NCBI RefSeq assembly: GCF_019042245.1
Contig: NZ_JAHQCX010000020.1
Location: forward strand, 1 to 64,000
DNA: 64,000 nt
Direction: 5' to 3'
DNA from: Diplocloster modestus
GTDB lineage: Bacteria > Bacillota > Clostridia > Lachnospirales > Lachnospiraceae
The translations under genes were made by a program, and so were the position numbers. Positions 1-6,598 of the stretch are shown piece by piece; within the stretch, counting starts at the first letter, position 1, and each line of letters begins with the position of its first letter. The notes beneath the pieces are model-generated. The model made no database searches. It saw nothing but the letters and a program-made list of their open reading frames with translations, and was not told where the DNA came from.

Positions 1-136
1 TCGTACCATTGCCTGATTTTTTAATATATCTACTGTCATGATCACCCGAAGTTTTATGGGTCGCTAAATTATTATTTATCGAACGTACGATTGGATTTAC
101 GCAAAGAAGGTGATAGACAAAATATGATATAGTTTC

Positions 137-164
137 GGCCGGTCCCTGCGGGGGGCCGGTTTTA
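137..164 (+). terminator. Rho-independent terminator upstream of the holin gene
   Basis: An 8-bp G+C-rich stem (139-146 with 152-159, one G-T pair) is followed by TTTT. It probably ends transcription of a late phage gene whose coding region lies left of the window; the first 130 bases show no ORF with a start codon that I can support. Confidence 0.6.
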
Positions 165-187
165 ATTTAAGAAAGAGAGGAAAAAAG

Positions 188-604
188 ATGGAGAAAATAT
201 TTAATACAATCAGTTTTGTTTTTGGGGTTATCGGTGGATTTATTGCTAAATGGCTAGGGGGCTGGGATGCATTGTTAATCACAATTGTAGCGTTGGCAGT
301 CCTCGATTACGTTACCGGGGTAATCAAAGGCGTTTACCAAAAGCAGCTATCATCCGAGATCGGATATAAGGGGCTGCTGAAAAAGATCGTTATGTTCATA
401 GTGATCGCGGTCGCGTTTATCATACAGCGACTTATAAGTGATGTGATCCCTCTGCGAGAGGTTGTGATCATGTTTTACGTATGCAATGAGGCATTAAGCT
501 TGCTTGAAAATGCGGCCGAATTTGTGCCGATACCCGATAAATTAAAAAATACGTTGTTGCAGCTTCGAGACAAGAACAACAAGGAGGATAATGATAATGA
601 GTAA
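188..604 (+). CDS. Phage holin, toxin-secretion/phage-lysis family
   Basis: A small membrane protein of 138 residues that would form the inner-membrane lesion releasing the endolysin at the end of the lytic cycle. It has a hydrophobic N-terminus (about 5-25), a second segment (about 30-50) running into the family signature DYVTGVIKGVYQKQLSSEIG, then GLLKKI and a third hydrophobic stretch (about 66-84), with an acidic, Asn-rich hydrophilic tail. This order is characteristic of the phage holin 4/Cph1 family. The ATG follows GAGAGG. Its last codons overlap the start of the endolysin gene, so the two are translationally coupled as a lysis cassette. Confidence 0.88.
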   Translation: MEKIFNTISFVFGVIGGFIAKWLGGWDALLITIVALAVLDYVTGVIKGVYQKQLSSEIGYKGLLKKIVMFIVIAVAFIIQRLISDVIPLREVVIMFYVCNEALSLLENAAEFVPIPDKLKNTLLQLRDKNNKEDNDNE

Positions 605-1622
605 ATTTGGTATTGATGTCAGTGACAACCAGGGCAAGATCAACTGGCCGGAGGCAGCCGCGGGCGGTGTACAGTTTGCGATCCTTCGGACGACCCGGGG
701 ATCTGGCAAGACGGACTATCAGTTTGAGGCCAACTATGCCGGGTGCCAGGCTGCCAAGATCAAAAGGGGAGGATACAAGTATAGCTATGCGACATCTGTC
801 CAGGCGGCCATCAAGGAGGCCAGGCAGGTGATTGCGCTCTTGGCTGGCAGACCAATGGAGTTGCCTATCTGGTTTGACATGGAGAACACGTGTCAGCGAG
901 GGCTGCCAGCAGTTGTTTTGGCAGACATAGCCAACGAATTTATGAATGAGATCTGGGTGTCGGGGTACCGGACCGGCGTCTATTGCAATCTGGATTGGTA
1001 TCGAAATGTGCTACCTATCAGCCAGATCCATGCAGATGACTGGTGGATCGCCCGGTACGGGGCCAACAACGGAAGAGCCGAAGAGCGGTTTAAACCCAGT
1101 ATCACAGACATGTCCGGATGGCAGTATACAAGCCGCGGTCGAGTACCGGGGATCAGCGGCAATGTGGACTGCAACATCCTATACCGGGATTACGCCGGCA
1201 CCGGATCTGGCAGCACAGACATGGTGATCCCGTCGCACGGACTTAAGTACAGTGATACCGTTGAGAGTTTCCAGTTTTCCGCCAATTGCGACGGATACCG
1301 GGACGCCTCCGGGAAGCCGTTGGAGGTGGACGGACTCAAGGGCGGTAAAACAGATTATGTCGCTGGGAAGATCGTGCTCAAGGCCGGGGCATATTCCGGC
1401 GGTTGGTATACGGTCGGGACCGAGGGCGTATTGGTCAATTGGCTGCAGATCAGACTTAACGAGCTGATCGGAGACCGAATCATCGCCTTGATTGGGCACC
1501 TGCTGACCGAGGATGGCCGATTTGGCAACGACACCCGCCTGATTGTAGGATTGTGGCAGGAGCTGCACGGACTTAAGGTGGACTATATCTGCGGTCCGGC
1601 CACGATTACGAGCCTGTTATAA
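597..1622 (+). CDS. Phage endolysin: GH25 muramidase with C-terminal peptidoglycan-binding domain
   Basis: N-acetylmuramidase that would cut cell-wall glycan at lysis. Residues 1-205 form the GH25 barrel: GIDVSDNQG at the N-terminus (Asp7), the catalytic pair in PIWFDMEN (Asp94, Glu96), and WWIARYG and GWQYTSRG near the end. Residues about 280-341 resemble a PG_binding_1 repeat (LQIRLNELIG, DGRFGNDT, LWQELHGL, GPATITSLL). ATG codons occur at 591 and 597; the strong AAGGAGG at 581-587 is 9 nt from the second and only 3 nt from the first, so 597 is chosen. It overlaps the holin gene by 8 nt. Codon use is G+C-rich, unlike the AT-rich genes that follow. Confidence 0.92.
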   Translation: MSKFGIDVSDNQGKINWPEAAAGGVQFAILRTTRGSGKTDYQFEANYAGCQAAKIKRGGYKYSYATSVQAAIKEARQVIALLAGRPMELPIWFDMENTCQRGLPAVVLADIANEFMNEIWVSGYRTGVYCNLDWYRNVLPISQIHADDWWIARYGANNGRAEERFKPSITDMSGWQYTSRGRVPGISGNVDCNILYRDYAGTGSGSTDMVIPSHGLKYSDTVESFQFSANCDGYRDASGKPLEVDGLKGGKTDYVAGKIVLKAGAYSGGWYTVGTEGVLVNWLQIRLNELIGDRIIALIGHLLTEDGRFGNDTRLIVGLWQELHGLKVDYICGPATITSLL

Positions 1623-1630
1623 GCACATAA

Positions 1631-1656
1631 ATCCCCGGCTTAAATAGCCGGGGAAA
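1631..1656 (+). terminator. Hairpin after the endolysin gene
   Basis: An 8-bp perfect stem CCCCGGCT/AGCCGGGG (1633-1640, 1646-1653) with a 5-nt loop lies directly after the lysis cassette. The T tract is weak, but flanking GCAC/GTGC can lengthen the stem. Confidence 0.6.
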
Positions 1657-1674
1657 GTTTGTGCAATTCGTCAA

Positions 1675-1703
1675 TTGATTAAAAAGAACATATGTTCTAT
1701 AAT
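1675..1703 (+). promoter_or_regulatory. Sigma-A promoter with LexA (SOS) box filling the spacer
   Basis: TTGATT (1675-1680), a 17-bp spacer and a perfect TATAAT (1698-1703). The spacer contains the exact palindrome GAACATATGTTC (1686-1697), which matches the Gram-positive LexA/DinR core GAAC-N4-GTTC. Bound LexA would sit directly on the promoter, so the operon downstream should be induced by DNA damage together with the prophage. Confidence 0.8.
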
Positions 1704-1801
1704 ATATTTATTCAATCGCAAAAATAAAGGTCAATATTTGTTGATAACTGCCAATTTATGGTATATCATTTAAACAAATATTTATTTGCGGAGGGATAAT
1801 A

Positions 1802-2749
1802 ATGAAACTTGTAGGGGTCACAGCTTACGGTATCAATGTTAGAAACGAGGATAGTCGAAATCTAGAATTGCACGATATTTATGGTAAGGTCTTAATTGAT
1901 TATTTTTACGATGTAGCAAGTGCGTTAGTTGATGAATACAAAAAGAACACGTCTTTGGAAAATGTATTTGCACATAATATTGTTATGAAGGAAACTATAT
2001 TTAATACAGCTGAACAGCCTATTTATGATATCTTATATCTTAGGGTGAAAACAGGGGAGTATGGTGAAGAATCTGAAATAGTTAATAGTAATACAGGAAA
2101 AACCACACATACTAAAAGTCCAACCGAAGCAGATGTATTACCTTTCGGATGTTGCATAATGGTTCCCTGTGGTGAATATTCAGAAGGTATTATTTTGATT
2201 CAATCATTAGGCAGAAATGGCATTACTAGCATAATTAAGCAAAAATTAAATGAATACATCAGAATAATAGATAGTCAACTGCGTATAGTGATGAATCCTG
2301 TTGTGCCTCGGCAATATATGGAAAGGTTGCTTACCCAAGGGGTGTTAAAATCAATACGTCTTATCAGATTCAATATTCCAGATGATGATGCAGATAGATT
2401 TGGTTTAGATAGGAACACTAAAAAATCATCACAAGAAATTGTTATAAAAAAGCCAATAGGGTTTATAAAGAATAAGTACGAAAATATTATGGAGTGCATG
2501 CGTGGTGAAAGAGATTTTGATAAGATTATTGAGATTGAGGATTTTGAAATAGATGACCTGAAGATGGAGTTTGGATTTGGCAAAAGGGTAAAAACTATAA
2601 GTATGAAAGGTTTGGATAAGATTGTTATAAATGAGGATGTAACAAGCGAAGTTGATACGGAAAATGGTATTCCCGTTTTTAACAGCTTATGTAGAGTTAT
2701 GAAAGAAATTGGAGAGGATTATTTGCAAGCACGTGGATTGATAGAATAG
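1802..2749 (+). CDS. Unknown SOS-controlled prophage protein (soluble partner of a membrane protein)
   Basis: I do not recognise a named family. It is a 315-residue protein without signal peptide or membrane segment. Visible features are a beta-rich first half (YDILYLRVKTGEYG, then LPFGCCIMVPCGEYSEGII), an NPVVP motif near residue 165, a charged region with IRLIRFNIPDDDADRFG near 190, and an acidic alternating stretch EIEDFEIDDLKMEFGFG. The start follows GGAGGG. The gene is AT-rich compared with the lysis genes and lies 10 nt before a multi-pass membrane protein gene. A cytosolic protein paired with a membrane protein inside a prophage is the layout of lambda RexAB and of Kiwa (KwaA/KwaB), but I see no sequence match to either. 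A role in superinfection exclusion or lysogenic conversion is inference. Confidence 0.6.
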   Translation: MKLVGVTAYGINVRNEDSRNLELHDIYGKVLIDYFYDVASALVDEYKKNTSLENVFAHNIVMKETIFNTAEQPIYDILYLRVKTGEYGEESEIVNSNTGKTTHTKSPTEADVLPFGCCIMVPCGEYSEGIILIQSLGRNGITSIIKQKLNEYIRIIDSQLRIVMNPVVPRQYMERLLTQGVLKSIRLIRFNIPDDDADRFGLDRNTKKSSQEIVIKKPIGFIKNKYENIMECMRGERDFDKIIEIEDFEIDDLKMEFGFGKRVKTISMKGLDKIVINEDVTSEVDTENGIPVFNSLCRVMKEIGEDYLQARGLIE

Positions 2750-2759
2750 AGGCTAAGAG

Positions 2760-3362
2760 ATGGTAAAGAATGCGATAAAATTTTTAATAACCCCATGCGG
2801 TTTATTAGTTTTAGCAATAATCATGTTACTAATGGGACACGTGGTTTTCAAAAAGAGATTCCTGAATTGTAAGGCAATCATAAGAAAACATTTTGAGTGT
2901 TTTAAAAAAAAGGATGGCAAGTATTCTTTTACATCTATATTTTTATATTTTGGAGTTCCGTGCATTATTGCACTGGCACTAGTCCAGATACGCCCTTTAG
3001 ACGAAACGGTTATAAACATTTTAACAATTATCATCTCTATATTGACTTCTATGCTATTTACTATGCTTACTTTAATACTGGACATGAGAAAAAGAATAAA
3101 ACAGGATAAAACTTATAATGCTAATGATGCAAGTATTTCGACAAAATTATTAAAGGAAACATATTATTCTGTAATGTTTGAAATCTTGGTTAGTATTGTG
3201 ATTTTGTTCATGTGCTTTATTGAATTATTTTCTCAACAGTTTGCTAATATAAGTAGTTGTATGATATATTATTTGACATTTGTATTATTGATGAATCTTT
3301 TTATGGTATTAAAGAGGATATTTAATGTAATAGATAACGATATAAATGTGCAAGACAAATAA
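2760..3362 (+). CDS. Multi-pass membrane protein, partner of the SOS-controlled gene
   Basis: A 200-residue protein with about five hydrophobic segments (roughly 7-29, 58-77, 84-108, 133-155, 161-185). A short Lys-rich cytoplasmic loop (about 38-53) and a second charged loop (about 109-130, MRKRIKQDKTYNANDAS) separate them. No enzyme motif is visible. It starts 10 nt after the preceding gene with GAGG upstream and shares its low G+C content, so both are expected on one transcript from the SOS promoter at 1675. It may be an effector that alters the membrane, but that is inferred only from the gene pair. Confidence 0.6.
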   Translation: MVKNAIKFLITPCGLLVLAIIMLLMGHVVFKKRFLNCKAIIRKHFECFKKKDGKYSFTSIFLYFGVPCIIALALVQIRPLDETVINILTIIISILTSMLFTMLTLILDMRKRIKQDKTYNANDASISTKLLKETYYSVMFEILVSIVILFMCFIELFSQQFANISSCMIYYLTFVLLMNLFMVLKRIFNVIDNDINVQDK

Positions 3363-3443
3363 GAAATCGTGCAAAATTATATGACAAGTTACCGTAGAAC
3401 CTCAAGTATGTTGCAATATGAGATATTCCCTCCCCGGTCATCG

Positions 3444-3507
3444 TGATATGATACCCCCAAAGTAGATTTTGGTTATTTACCTTATCTGCTTTGGTGGTAT
3501 CATATCA
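3444..3507. terminator. Long inverted repeat between convergent genes
   Basis: Two 23-bp arms (3444-3466 and 3485-3507) match with two mismatches around an 18-nt loop, beginning TGATATGATACC and ending GGTATCATATCA. The repeat lies between the membrane-protein gene and the oppositely oriented integrase gene and abuts the integrase stop codon. A bidirectional terminator is the simplest reading. There is no good T tract. Confidence 0.5.
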
Positions 3508-4425
3508 TCAAAGGCCAGGGAAATCATAAAACAGTTTTTCCACTTCCACCCTCATTTTGGGTGTGACGTGACCATATGTTTGCAACATAGCAGTCGACCC
3601 CCACCCGAGCCGGTCGACAATAGCAGTATCTGATATCCCGGACTCGAGCAGAATCGTTGTGTGAGTGTGCCGTAAAGTATGAAATGATCGAGGCTTTACT
3701 CCGGCCTTTTCACATACATTCCGAAACTCGGCTGACATGTTATGCGGATCTCGATTAGATCCATCAGGCATTGAAAATATATACTCTGATTTCGATAATT
3801 CTTTCAACTTGTACAAATGATCGATTAATTTGCTATCGACAAAAATTGTACGCTCGGAATATTTTGTTTTTGGTTTTTTCAATATAACACCTCCGTTTAA
3901 ATCTGGTGCTTGAGTCCTGCCTATATAAATCGCACGTTTTTCAAAATTGATGTCTGTCCATTTCAGGGCAAATATTTCCCCTTTTCGCATTCCCGTTTTT
4001 AGCGCTATTATAATAGCATCTCTAATCCAATCTTTTGTTTCTGCTAGCAGTATTTTTTCTATTTCGTCGGCGCAGAACGGTTCGTGTTCTGCGGATGTGG
4101 GCTTTGGAAAGACAACCGATTCAACAGGATTTTCTGGCAAATAATAATATTTACATCCGAATGCAAATATCATGCGTAAAATTTTCCTATACACCCAAAG
4201 GGTATTAGGAGTGTAATTTTTTTCAATCAGTTCTATAACCATATCTTGCAGCATGAATACTGTGATTTTTTTCGCATTGATGGGGAATTTTTCTTTTAAA
4301 TATCGCACTTTGCTCCTGTAATTAAGAGCGCTTCCGGCGGTTATTTCCAATGAATGATTTCTAAACCAATGGTCTACCAAATCTGGAAAATAAACATTCT
4401 TTTTTACAAATTTAACGCAAATCAT
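3508..4425 (-). CDS. int: Phage tyrosine integrase
   Basis: Site-specific recombinase for integration and excision of the prophage. Of 305 residues, about 8-90 form a SAM-like core-binding domain and about 112-300 the catalytic domain. Catalytic residues are Arg147 (TGMRKGEI), a Lys near 187, His249 and Arg252 (HTLRH), Trp275 in LGW (often His), and the nucleophile Tyr284 (TYGHVTP). The family's common N-terminal arm-binding domain appears short or missing. Two starts are possible; the ATG at 4425 has GAGG 6 nt upstream and is preferred over a TTG at 4431. The gene lies 3.4 kb from the inferred attR, so it is not directly at the element's end. Confidence 0.9.
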   Translation of the reverse strand: MICVKFVKKNVYFPDLVDHWFRNHSLEITAGSALNYRSKVRYLKEKFPINAKKITVFMLQDMVIELIEKNYTPNTLWVYRKILRMIFAFGCKYYYLPENPVESVVFPKPTSAEHEPFCADEIEKILLAETKDWIRDAIIIALKTGMRKGEIFALKWTDINFEKRAIYIGRTQAPDLNGGVILKKPKTKYSERTIFVDSKLIDHLYKLKELSKSEYIFSMPDGSNRDPHNMSAEFRNVCEKAGVKPRSFHTLRHTHTTILLESGISDTAIVDRLGWGSTAMLQTYGHVTPKMRVEVEKLFYDFPGL

Positions 4426-4451
4426 AAGCAACCTCGTTGAAAAAAAATAGT

Positions 4452-4572
4452 GATATTCAGATTTTAGGTTCCGGGCTTTCGCACTAAAAACCCGTCAAAC
4501 TTGCTGACCGACGCCAGGTTCGCGCTAAACTGGGCCAAAACTTGCTAAACAATATACTAAAATCTGAATATC
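4452..4572. repeat. 121-nt element bounded by perfect 16-bp inverted repeats
   Basis: Arms at 4452-4467 and 4557-4572 (GATATTCAGATTTTAG and its exact complement) enclose 89 nt. Inside are two imperfect tandem copies with a 41-nt period, each with TTCGC-CTAAA and then AAACTTGCT (first at about 4478-4505, second at about 4519-4546). It sits just upstream of the integrase gene and codes for nothing visible. It could be a structured RNA, a recombination-directionality or arm-type binding site, or a small repeat element. Confidence 0.55.
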
Positions 4573-4573
4573 C

Positions 4574-4662
4574 ACCCCGCCGGTTTCCCGGCGGACGCTC
4601 TGGGCTTGAGGACTCTTTATAGCCGCCCAGACGGCTTATTTGTCTTTTTACATTTTTGTATA
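4574..4662 (-). terminator. Hairpins downstream of the small acidic gene
   Basis: Two stems lie beyond the stop codon of the minus-strand gene: AGCCG/CGGCT near 4622-4637 and CCGCCGG/CCGGCGG near 4577-4594. They probably end its transcript before the integrase gene. The T tracts are modest. Confidence 0.4.
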
Positions 4663-4668
4663 GGAGTG

Positions 4669-4929
4669 TTAATCATTGTAAAACCAATCGCCTTGAGACA
4701 GTACATCGTACACATCTTGCAAATTCGCACTGTTTTTTTCCTCTTCTAGTCTGTTTGTGAGGTATTCCAGATCTTCTTCGCATCCTTCATAGTCCTGGGA
4801 TGCAACCTTCCGGATGATTTCTTTCTCTTCCTCCATCATGTCATCCGGACCCTCGGTGGTATCAACCTCCTGCAGTAATTCCAATACGTTTTCCATTGTG
4901 ATTTCCTTTTCATTGTATAATTTTTTCAT
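4669..4929 (-). CDS. Small acidic phage protein of unknown function
   Basis: An 86-residue protein, strongly acidic (many Glu and Asp, including DDMMEEEKE) and predicted mostly helical, with no recognisable domain. A longer reading from an upstream ATG (4959) is possible, but a clear AAGGAGG lies inside that extension, 7 nt before the ATG at 4929, so the shorter start is chosen. Its promoter region faces the palindromic operators at 4965-5012. Small acidic early proteins in phages can be DNA mimics or inhibitors, but nothing here shows that. Confidence 0.6.
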   Translation of the reverse strand: MKKLYNEKEITMENVLELLQEVDTTEGPDDMMEEEKEIIRKVASQDYEGCEEDLEYLTNRLEEEKNSANLQDVYDVLSQGDWFYND

Positions 4930-4964
4930 CTTCGTTTCCTCCTTCATTTGATAGTTCAATTATA

Positions 4965-5012
4965 CATGATATTTCATGTAATTTCCATCGACATAATGCA
5001 TGAAATATCATG
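4965..5012. promoter_or_regulatory. Paired operators CATGATATTTCATG and CATGAAATATCATG
   Basis: Two near-identical 14-bp palindromes (4965-4978 and 4999-5012) lie between the divergent genes at 4929 and 5103. A third, weaker version is in the spacer of the promoter at 5049-5077, and related CATG-containing sites flank the promoter at 5332. The set looks like operators for a phage repressor controlling this small regulatory region. Confidence 0.6.
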
Positions 5013-5048
5013 TAAAAAGTTGTGCAAAATGAATTAAAAATCGTGTAA

Positions 5049-5077
5049 TTGACAATGAATGAAAAATCATGTACAAT
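5049..5077 (+). promoter_or_regulatory. Sigma-A promoter of the small HTH gene
   Basis: TTGACA (5049-5054), a 17-bp spacer and TACAAT (5072-5077). The spacer contains an operator-like ATGAAAAATCATG, so a repressor bound there would block RNA polymerase. Confidence 0.75.
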
Positions 5078-5102
5078 AAATAATAGGAAAGGGGTGAAGG
5101 AT

Positions 5103-5303
5103 TTGTTGAAATATAAAATTGATGTCTTGGAATCGCTAAAAGAGGCTGGATATACGACTACCCGGCTAAGACGGGAAAAACTGTTGAACGAAAGTGCGAT
5201 ACAGTATTTGCGTGAAGGGAAGCCAGTCGGCCCGGTTCCTCTTAATCAGATATGCAAGTTACTGGATATGCAGCCAGGGAACATTTTAAAATATGTTGAG
5301 TAA
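5103..5303 (+). CDS. Small XRE-like helix-turn-helix regulator (YozG type)
   Basis: A DNA-binding protein of about 66 residues made of one HTH unit: KYKIDVLESLKEAGYTTTRL, then LLNESAIQYLREGKP and LNQICKLLDMQPGNIL. This matches the short YozG-like Cro/CI family in layout. No ATG fits. A TTG at 5103 or 5106 lies after AAAGGGGTGA, a near-complete anti-SD match. Farther in-frame starts would overlap the promoter and are rejected. The surrounding palindromes are probably its own operators or those of a neighbouring repressor. Confidence 0.7.
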   Translation: MLKYKIDVLESLKEAGYTTTRLRREKLLNESAIQYLREGKPVGPVPLNQICKLLDMQPGNILKYVE

Positions 5304-5331
5304 AATACATGATAAAACATGTAAAAGTATA

Positions 5332-5388
5332 TTGACAATACATGGAATATAATGTATACTTATATTAAGTTAAGAGATTAACTTAATA
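5332..5388 (+). promoter_or_regulatory. Promoter and 10-bp inverted repeat before a small ORF
   Basis: TTGACA (5332-5337), a 17-bp spacer and TATACT (5355-5360); the spacer carries ACATGGAATATAATGT, another variant of the local operator. Just downstream is a perfect 10-bp inverted repeat TATTAAGTTA/TAACTTAATA (5363-5372, 5379-5388), in the 5' leader. Confidence 0.7.
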
Positions 5389-5418
5389 GCCGGAGGCAAG
5401 CCGGGGAAAGGAGGAACA

Positions 5419-5556
5419 ATGACGGAGGCTATGACAAGACTGGAACTGCTTACATTGCTCTACTCTATACAAGCTCTAATGGAGACCGGCAATACGGATA
5501 AAGCGAAAGAGATCATCGAAAAGGTGATCAAAGAGGCGGAAAGCAACGAAAAATAA
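5419..5556 (+). CDS. Small phage ORF, 45 residues
   Basis: An ATG preceded by AAAGGAGG opens a 45-codon reading frame (MTEAMTRLELLTLLYSIQAL..., ending in EAESNEK). The protein is predicted helical with a Leu-rich first half and a charged Lys/Glu second half. It has its own promoter at 5332 and hairpins after it. No family is recognised. Confidence 0.6.
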   Translation: MTEAMTRLELLTLLYSIQALMETGNTDKAKEIIEKVIKEAESNEK

Positions 5557-5557
5557 A

Positions 5558-5618
5558 AGAGCCAAAGGCTCTAAAGGGTAAACAAGGGAGGGCGGGCTTG
5601 CCACCGCTCCCCCGTTTT
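5558..5618 (+). terminator. Tandem hairpins ending the early phage transcript
   Basis: AGAGCC/GGCTCT with a 3-nt loop (5558-5572) is followed by an imperfect G+C-rich hairpin (about 5586-5612) with TTTTT directly after it (5614-5618). Together they separate the rightward small genes from the leftward HTH gene. Confidence 0.55.
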
Positions 5619-5637
5619 TATTATCATAGCATAAATT

Positions 5638-5856
5638 TCAGGGCCCGAAAAGGTCCTTTTTTAATTCCGCCACCAGTTGATCCAGCCCGATCCCATACAC
5701 CCGGCACAGCTGCACCACGTCCCCGATCCGCGGCTCCCGGCGTCCGGTTTCCCAATTCCCCAGGCATTGTCTTGAGACATGGATCTGATCGGCGGCTTCC
5801 CGCTGCGTTAGGCCGGCAGCATGCCGGTATTCGGCCAGTTTTTTCCCAATGTTCAT
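5638..5856 (-). CDS. XRE/Cro-CI family regulator
   Basis: A 72-residue protein consisting of one HTH_3 domain: LAEYRHAAGLTQREAADQIH, VSRQCLGNWETGRREPRI, then DVVQLCRVYGIGLDQLV. It is a phage Cro- or CI-type DNA-binding protein without a cleavable dimerisation domain. It is G+C-rich compared with neighbouring phage genes. A LexA box lies 70 bp upstream of its start (5924-5935), which suggests direct SOS control in place of autocleavage. Confidence 0.85.
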   Translation of the reverse strand: MNIGKKLAEYRHAAGLTQREAADQIHVSRQCLGNWETGRREPRIGDVVQLCRVYGIGLDQLVAELKKDLFGP

Positions 5857-5922
5857 ATGCTCGCCCCCTAATTGCTACATTATGAAGCTTTTTTGGTGCG
5901 ATTGCAAGCTAAATAATAATTC

Positions 5923-5936
5923 AGAACATATGTTCT
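5923..5936. promoter_or_regulatory. LexA (SOS) box
   Basis: The perfect palindrome AGAACATATGTTCT has the same core as the box at 1686-1697. It lies between the leftward HTH gene and the rightward HTH gene at 6123. A TATTAT on the minus strand next to it could be the -10 of the leftward gene. Confidence 0.7.
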
Positions 5937-6122
5937 TGGATAATTGGAAAAAATTACCAGCACAGAAGGCGCTGGCAATGTCTATAATATAATTACAAAT
6001 AATCCCTGATTTATTATAGCAAAACAACAGAATCGGAGGATAGCGTTGTCCTTAAAATGTCTCTTCCTGACCGCTAAAATCGGATACCCTATGAGACACA
6101 AAATATGGTAGCATGTATTTAG

Positions 6123-6365
6123 ATGATAAAGGATGCGCATACTTTATATCTTGATACTTGGAGTGCGCACGAGATGGTAAACAGATTAGCTACGATACGA
6201 TCAGCTAAAGGATGGTCGCAAAATCAATTAGCATTATACAGTCGGGTGAGTAGATCGACTATAAATGCGATTGAAAATGGGAATCATCTAAACACATCCG
6301 TGCAAACCGCACTCAAACTGGCGCGTGCCCTGCGCGTACCAGTTGAAGATATCTTCCAATTATAA
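6123..6365 (+). CDS. XRE family regulator
   Basis: An 80-residue HTH protein: NRLATIRSAKGWSQNQLALY, SRVSRSTINAIENGNH, then ALKLARALRVPVEDIFQL. The ATG at 6123 has no clear Shine-Dalgarno site; an internal ATG at 6174, starting MVNRLATIRS, would give a minimal HTH protein and has GGAG upstream, so the start is uncertain. A TGTCTC...GAGACA inverted repeat (about 6057-6099) lies in front and may be its operator. Confidence 0.75.
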   Translation: MIKDAHTLYLDTWSAHEMVNRLATIRSAKGWSQNQLALYSRVSRSTINAIENGNHLNTSVQTALKLARALRVPVEDIFQL

Positions 6366-6396
6366 TATGGCTTGCCGGGCCAGAAGGGATGGGAGT

Positions 6397-6564
6397 ATGA
6401 AAAAACACAAGAAAATCATAATGCCTTATTTGGTAAAAATTACAGAAGAGCAGGTGATTATATCTGAATCAATGCTATTGTATGCAACGATTGATGAAGT
6501 GCGTCAAATACGCCAGATATGTGATAGAGTCATAAAAAGAAAAAGAGATTTGAGTGATACATAA
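6397..6564 (+). CDS. Small hypothetical phage protein
   Basis: A 55-residue basic protein starting MKKHKKIIMPYLVKITEEQV, with a short beta-like N-terminus and a helical tail (DEVRQIRQICDRVIKRKRD). The ATG is preceded by GGGATGGGAG; longer in-frame starts would overlap the previous HTH gene. No family is recognised. It ends just before the shared terminator with recA. Confidence 0.5.
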   Translation: MKKHKKIIMPYLVKITEEQVIISESMLLYATIDEVRQIRQICDRVIKRKRDLSDT

Positions 6565-6569
6565 ATAGT

Positions 6570-6598
6570 TGGGGGCTGTTAAGCGCAGCCCCTTTTAT
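6570..6598. terminator. Bidirectional terminator between small phage gene and recA
   Basis: GGGGCTG/CAGCCCC (6572-6578, 6586-6592) with a 7-nt loop and TTTTATCTTT after it. The loop contains the recA stop codon, so the same hairpin can end both convergent transcripts. Confidence 0.75.

Noticed and set aside
1..132. Possible end of a truncated phage gene at the window start
   Set aside because: A short open stretch ends at 132, but an in-frame stop at 22-24 and no start codon make it unsupported.
1802..3362. Direct assignment as RexAB or Kiwa
   Set aside because: Only the layout matches; gene order differs from Kiwa and no shared motif could be pointed out.
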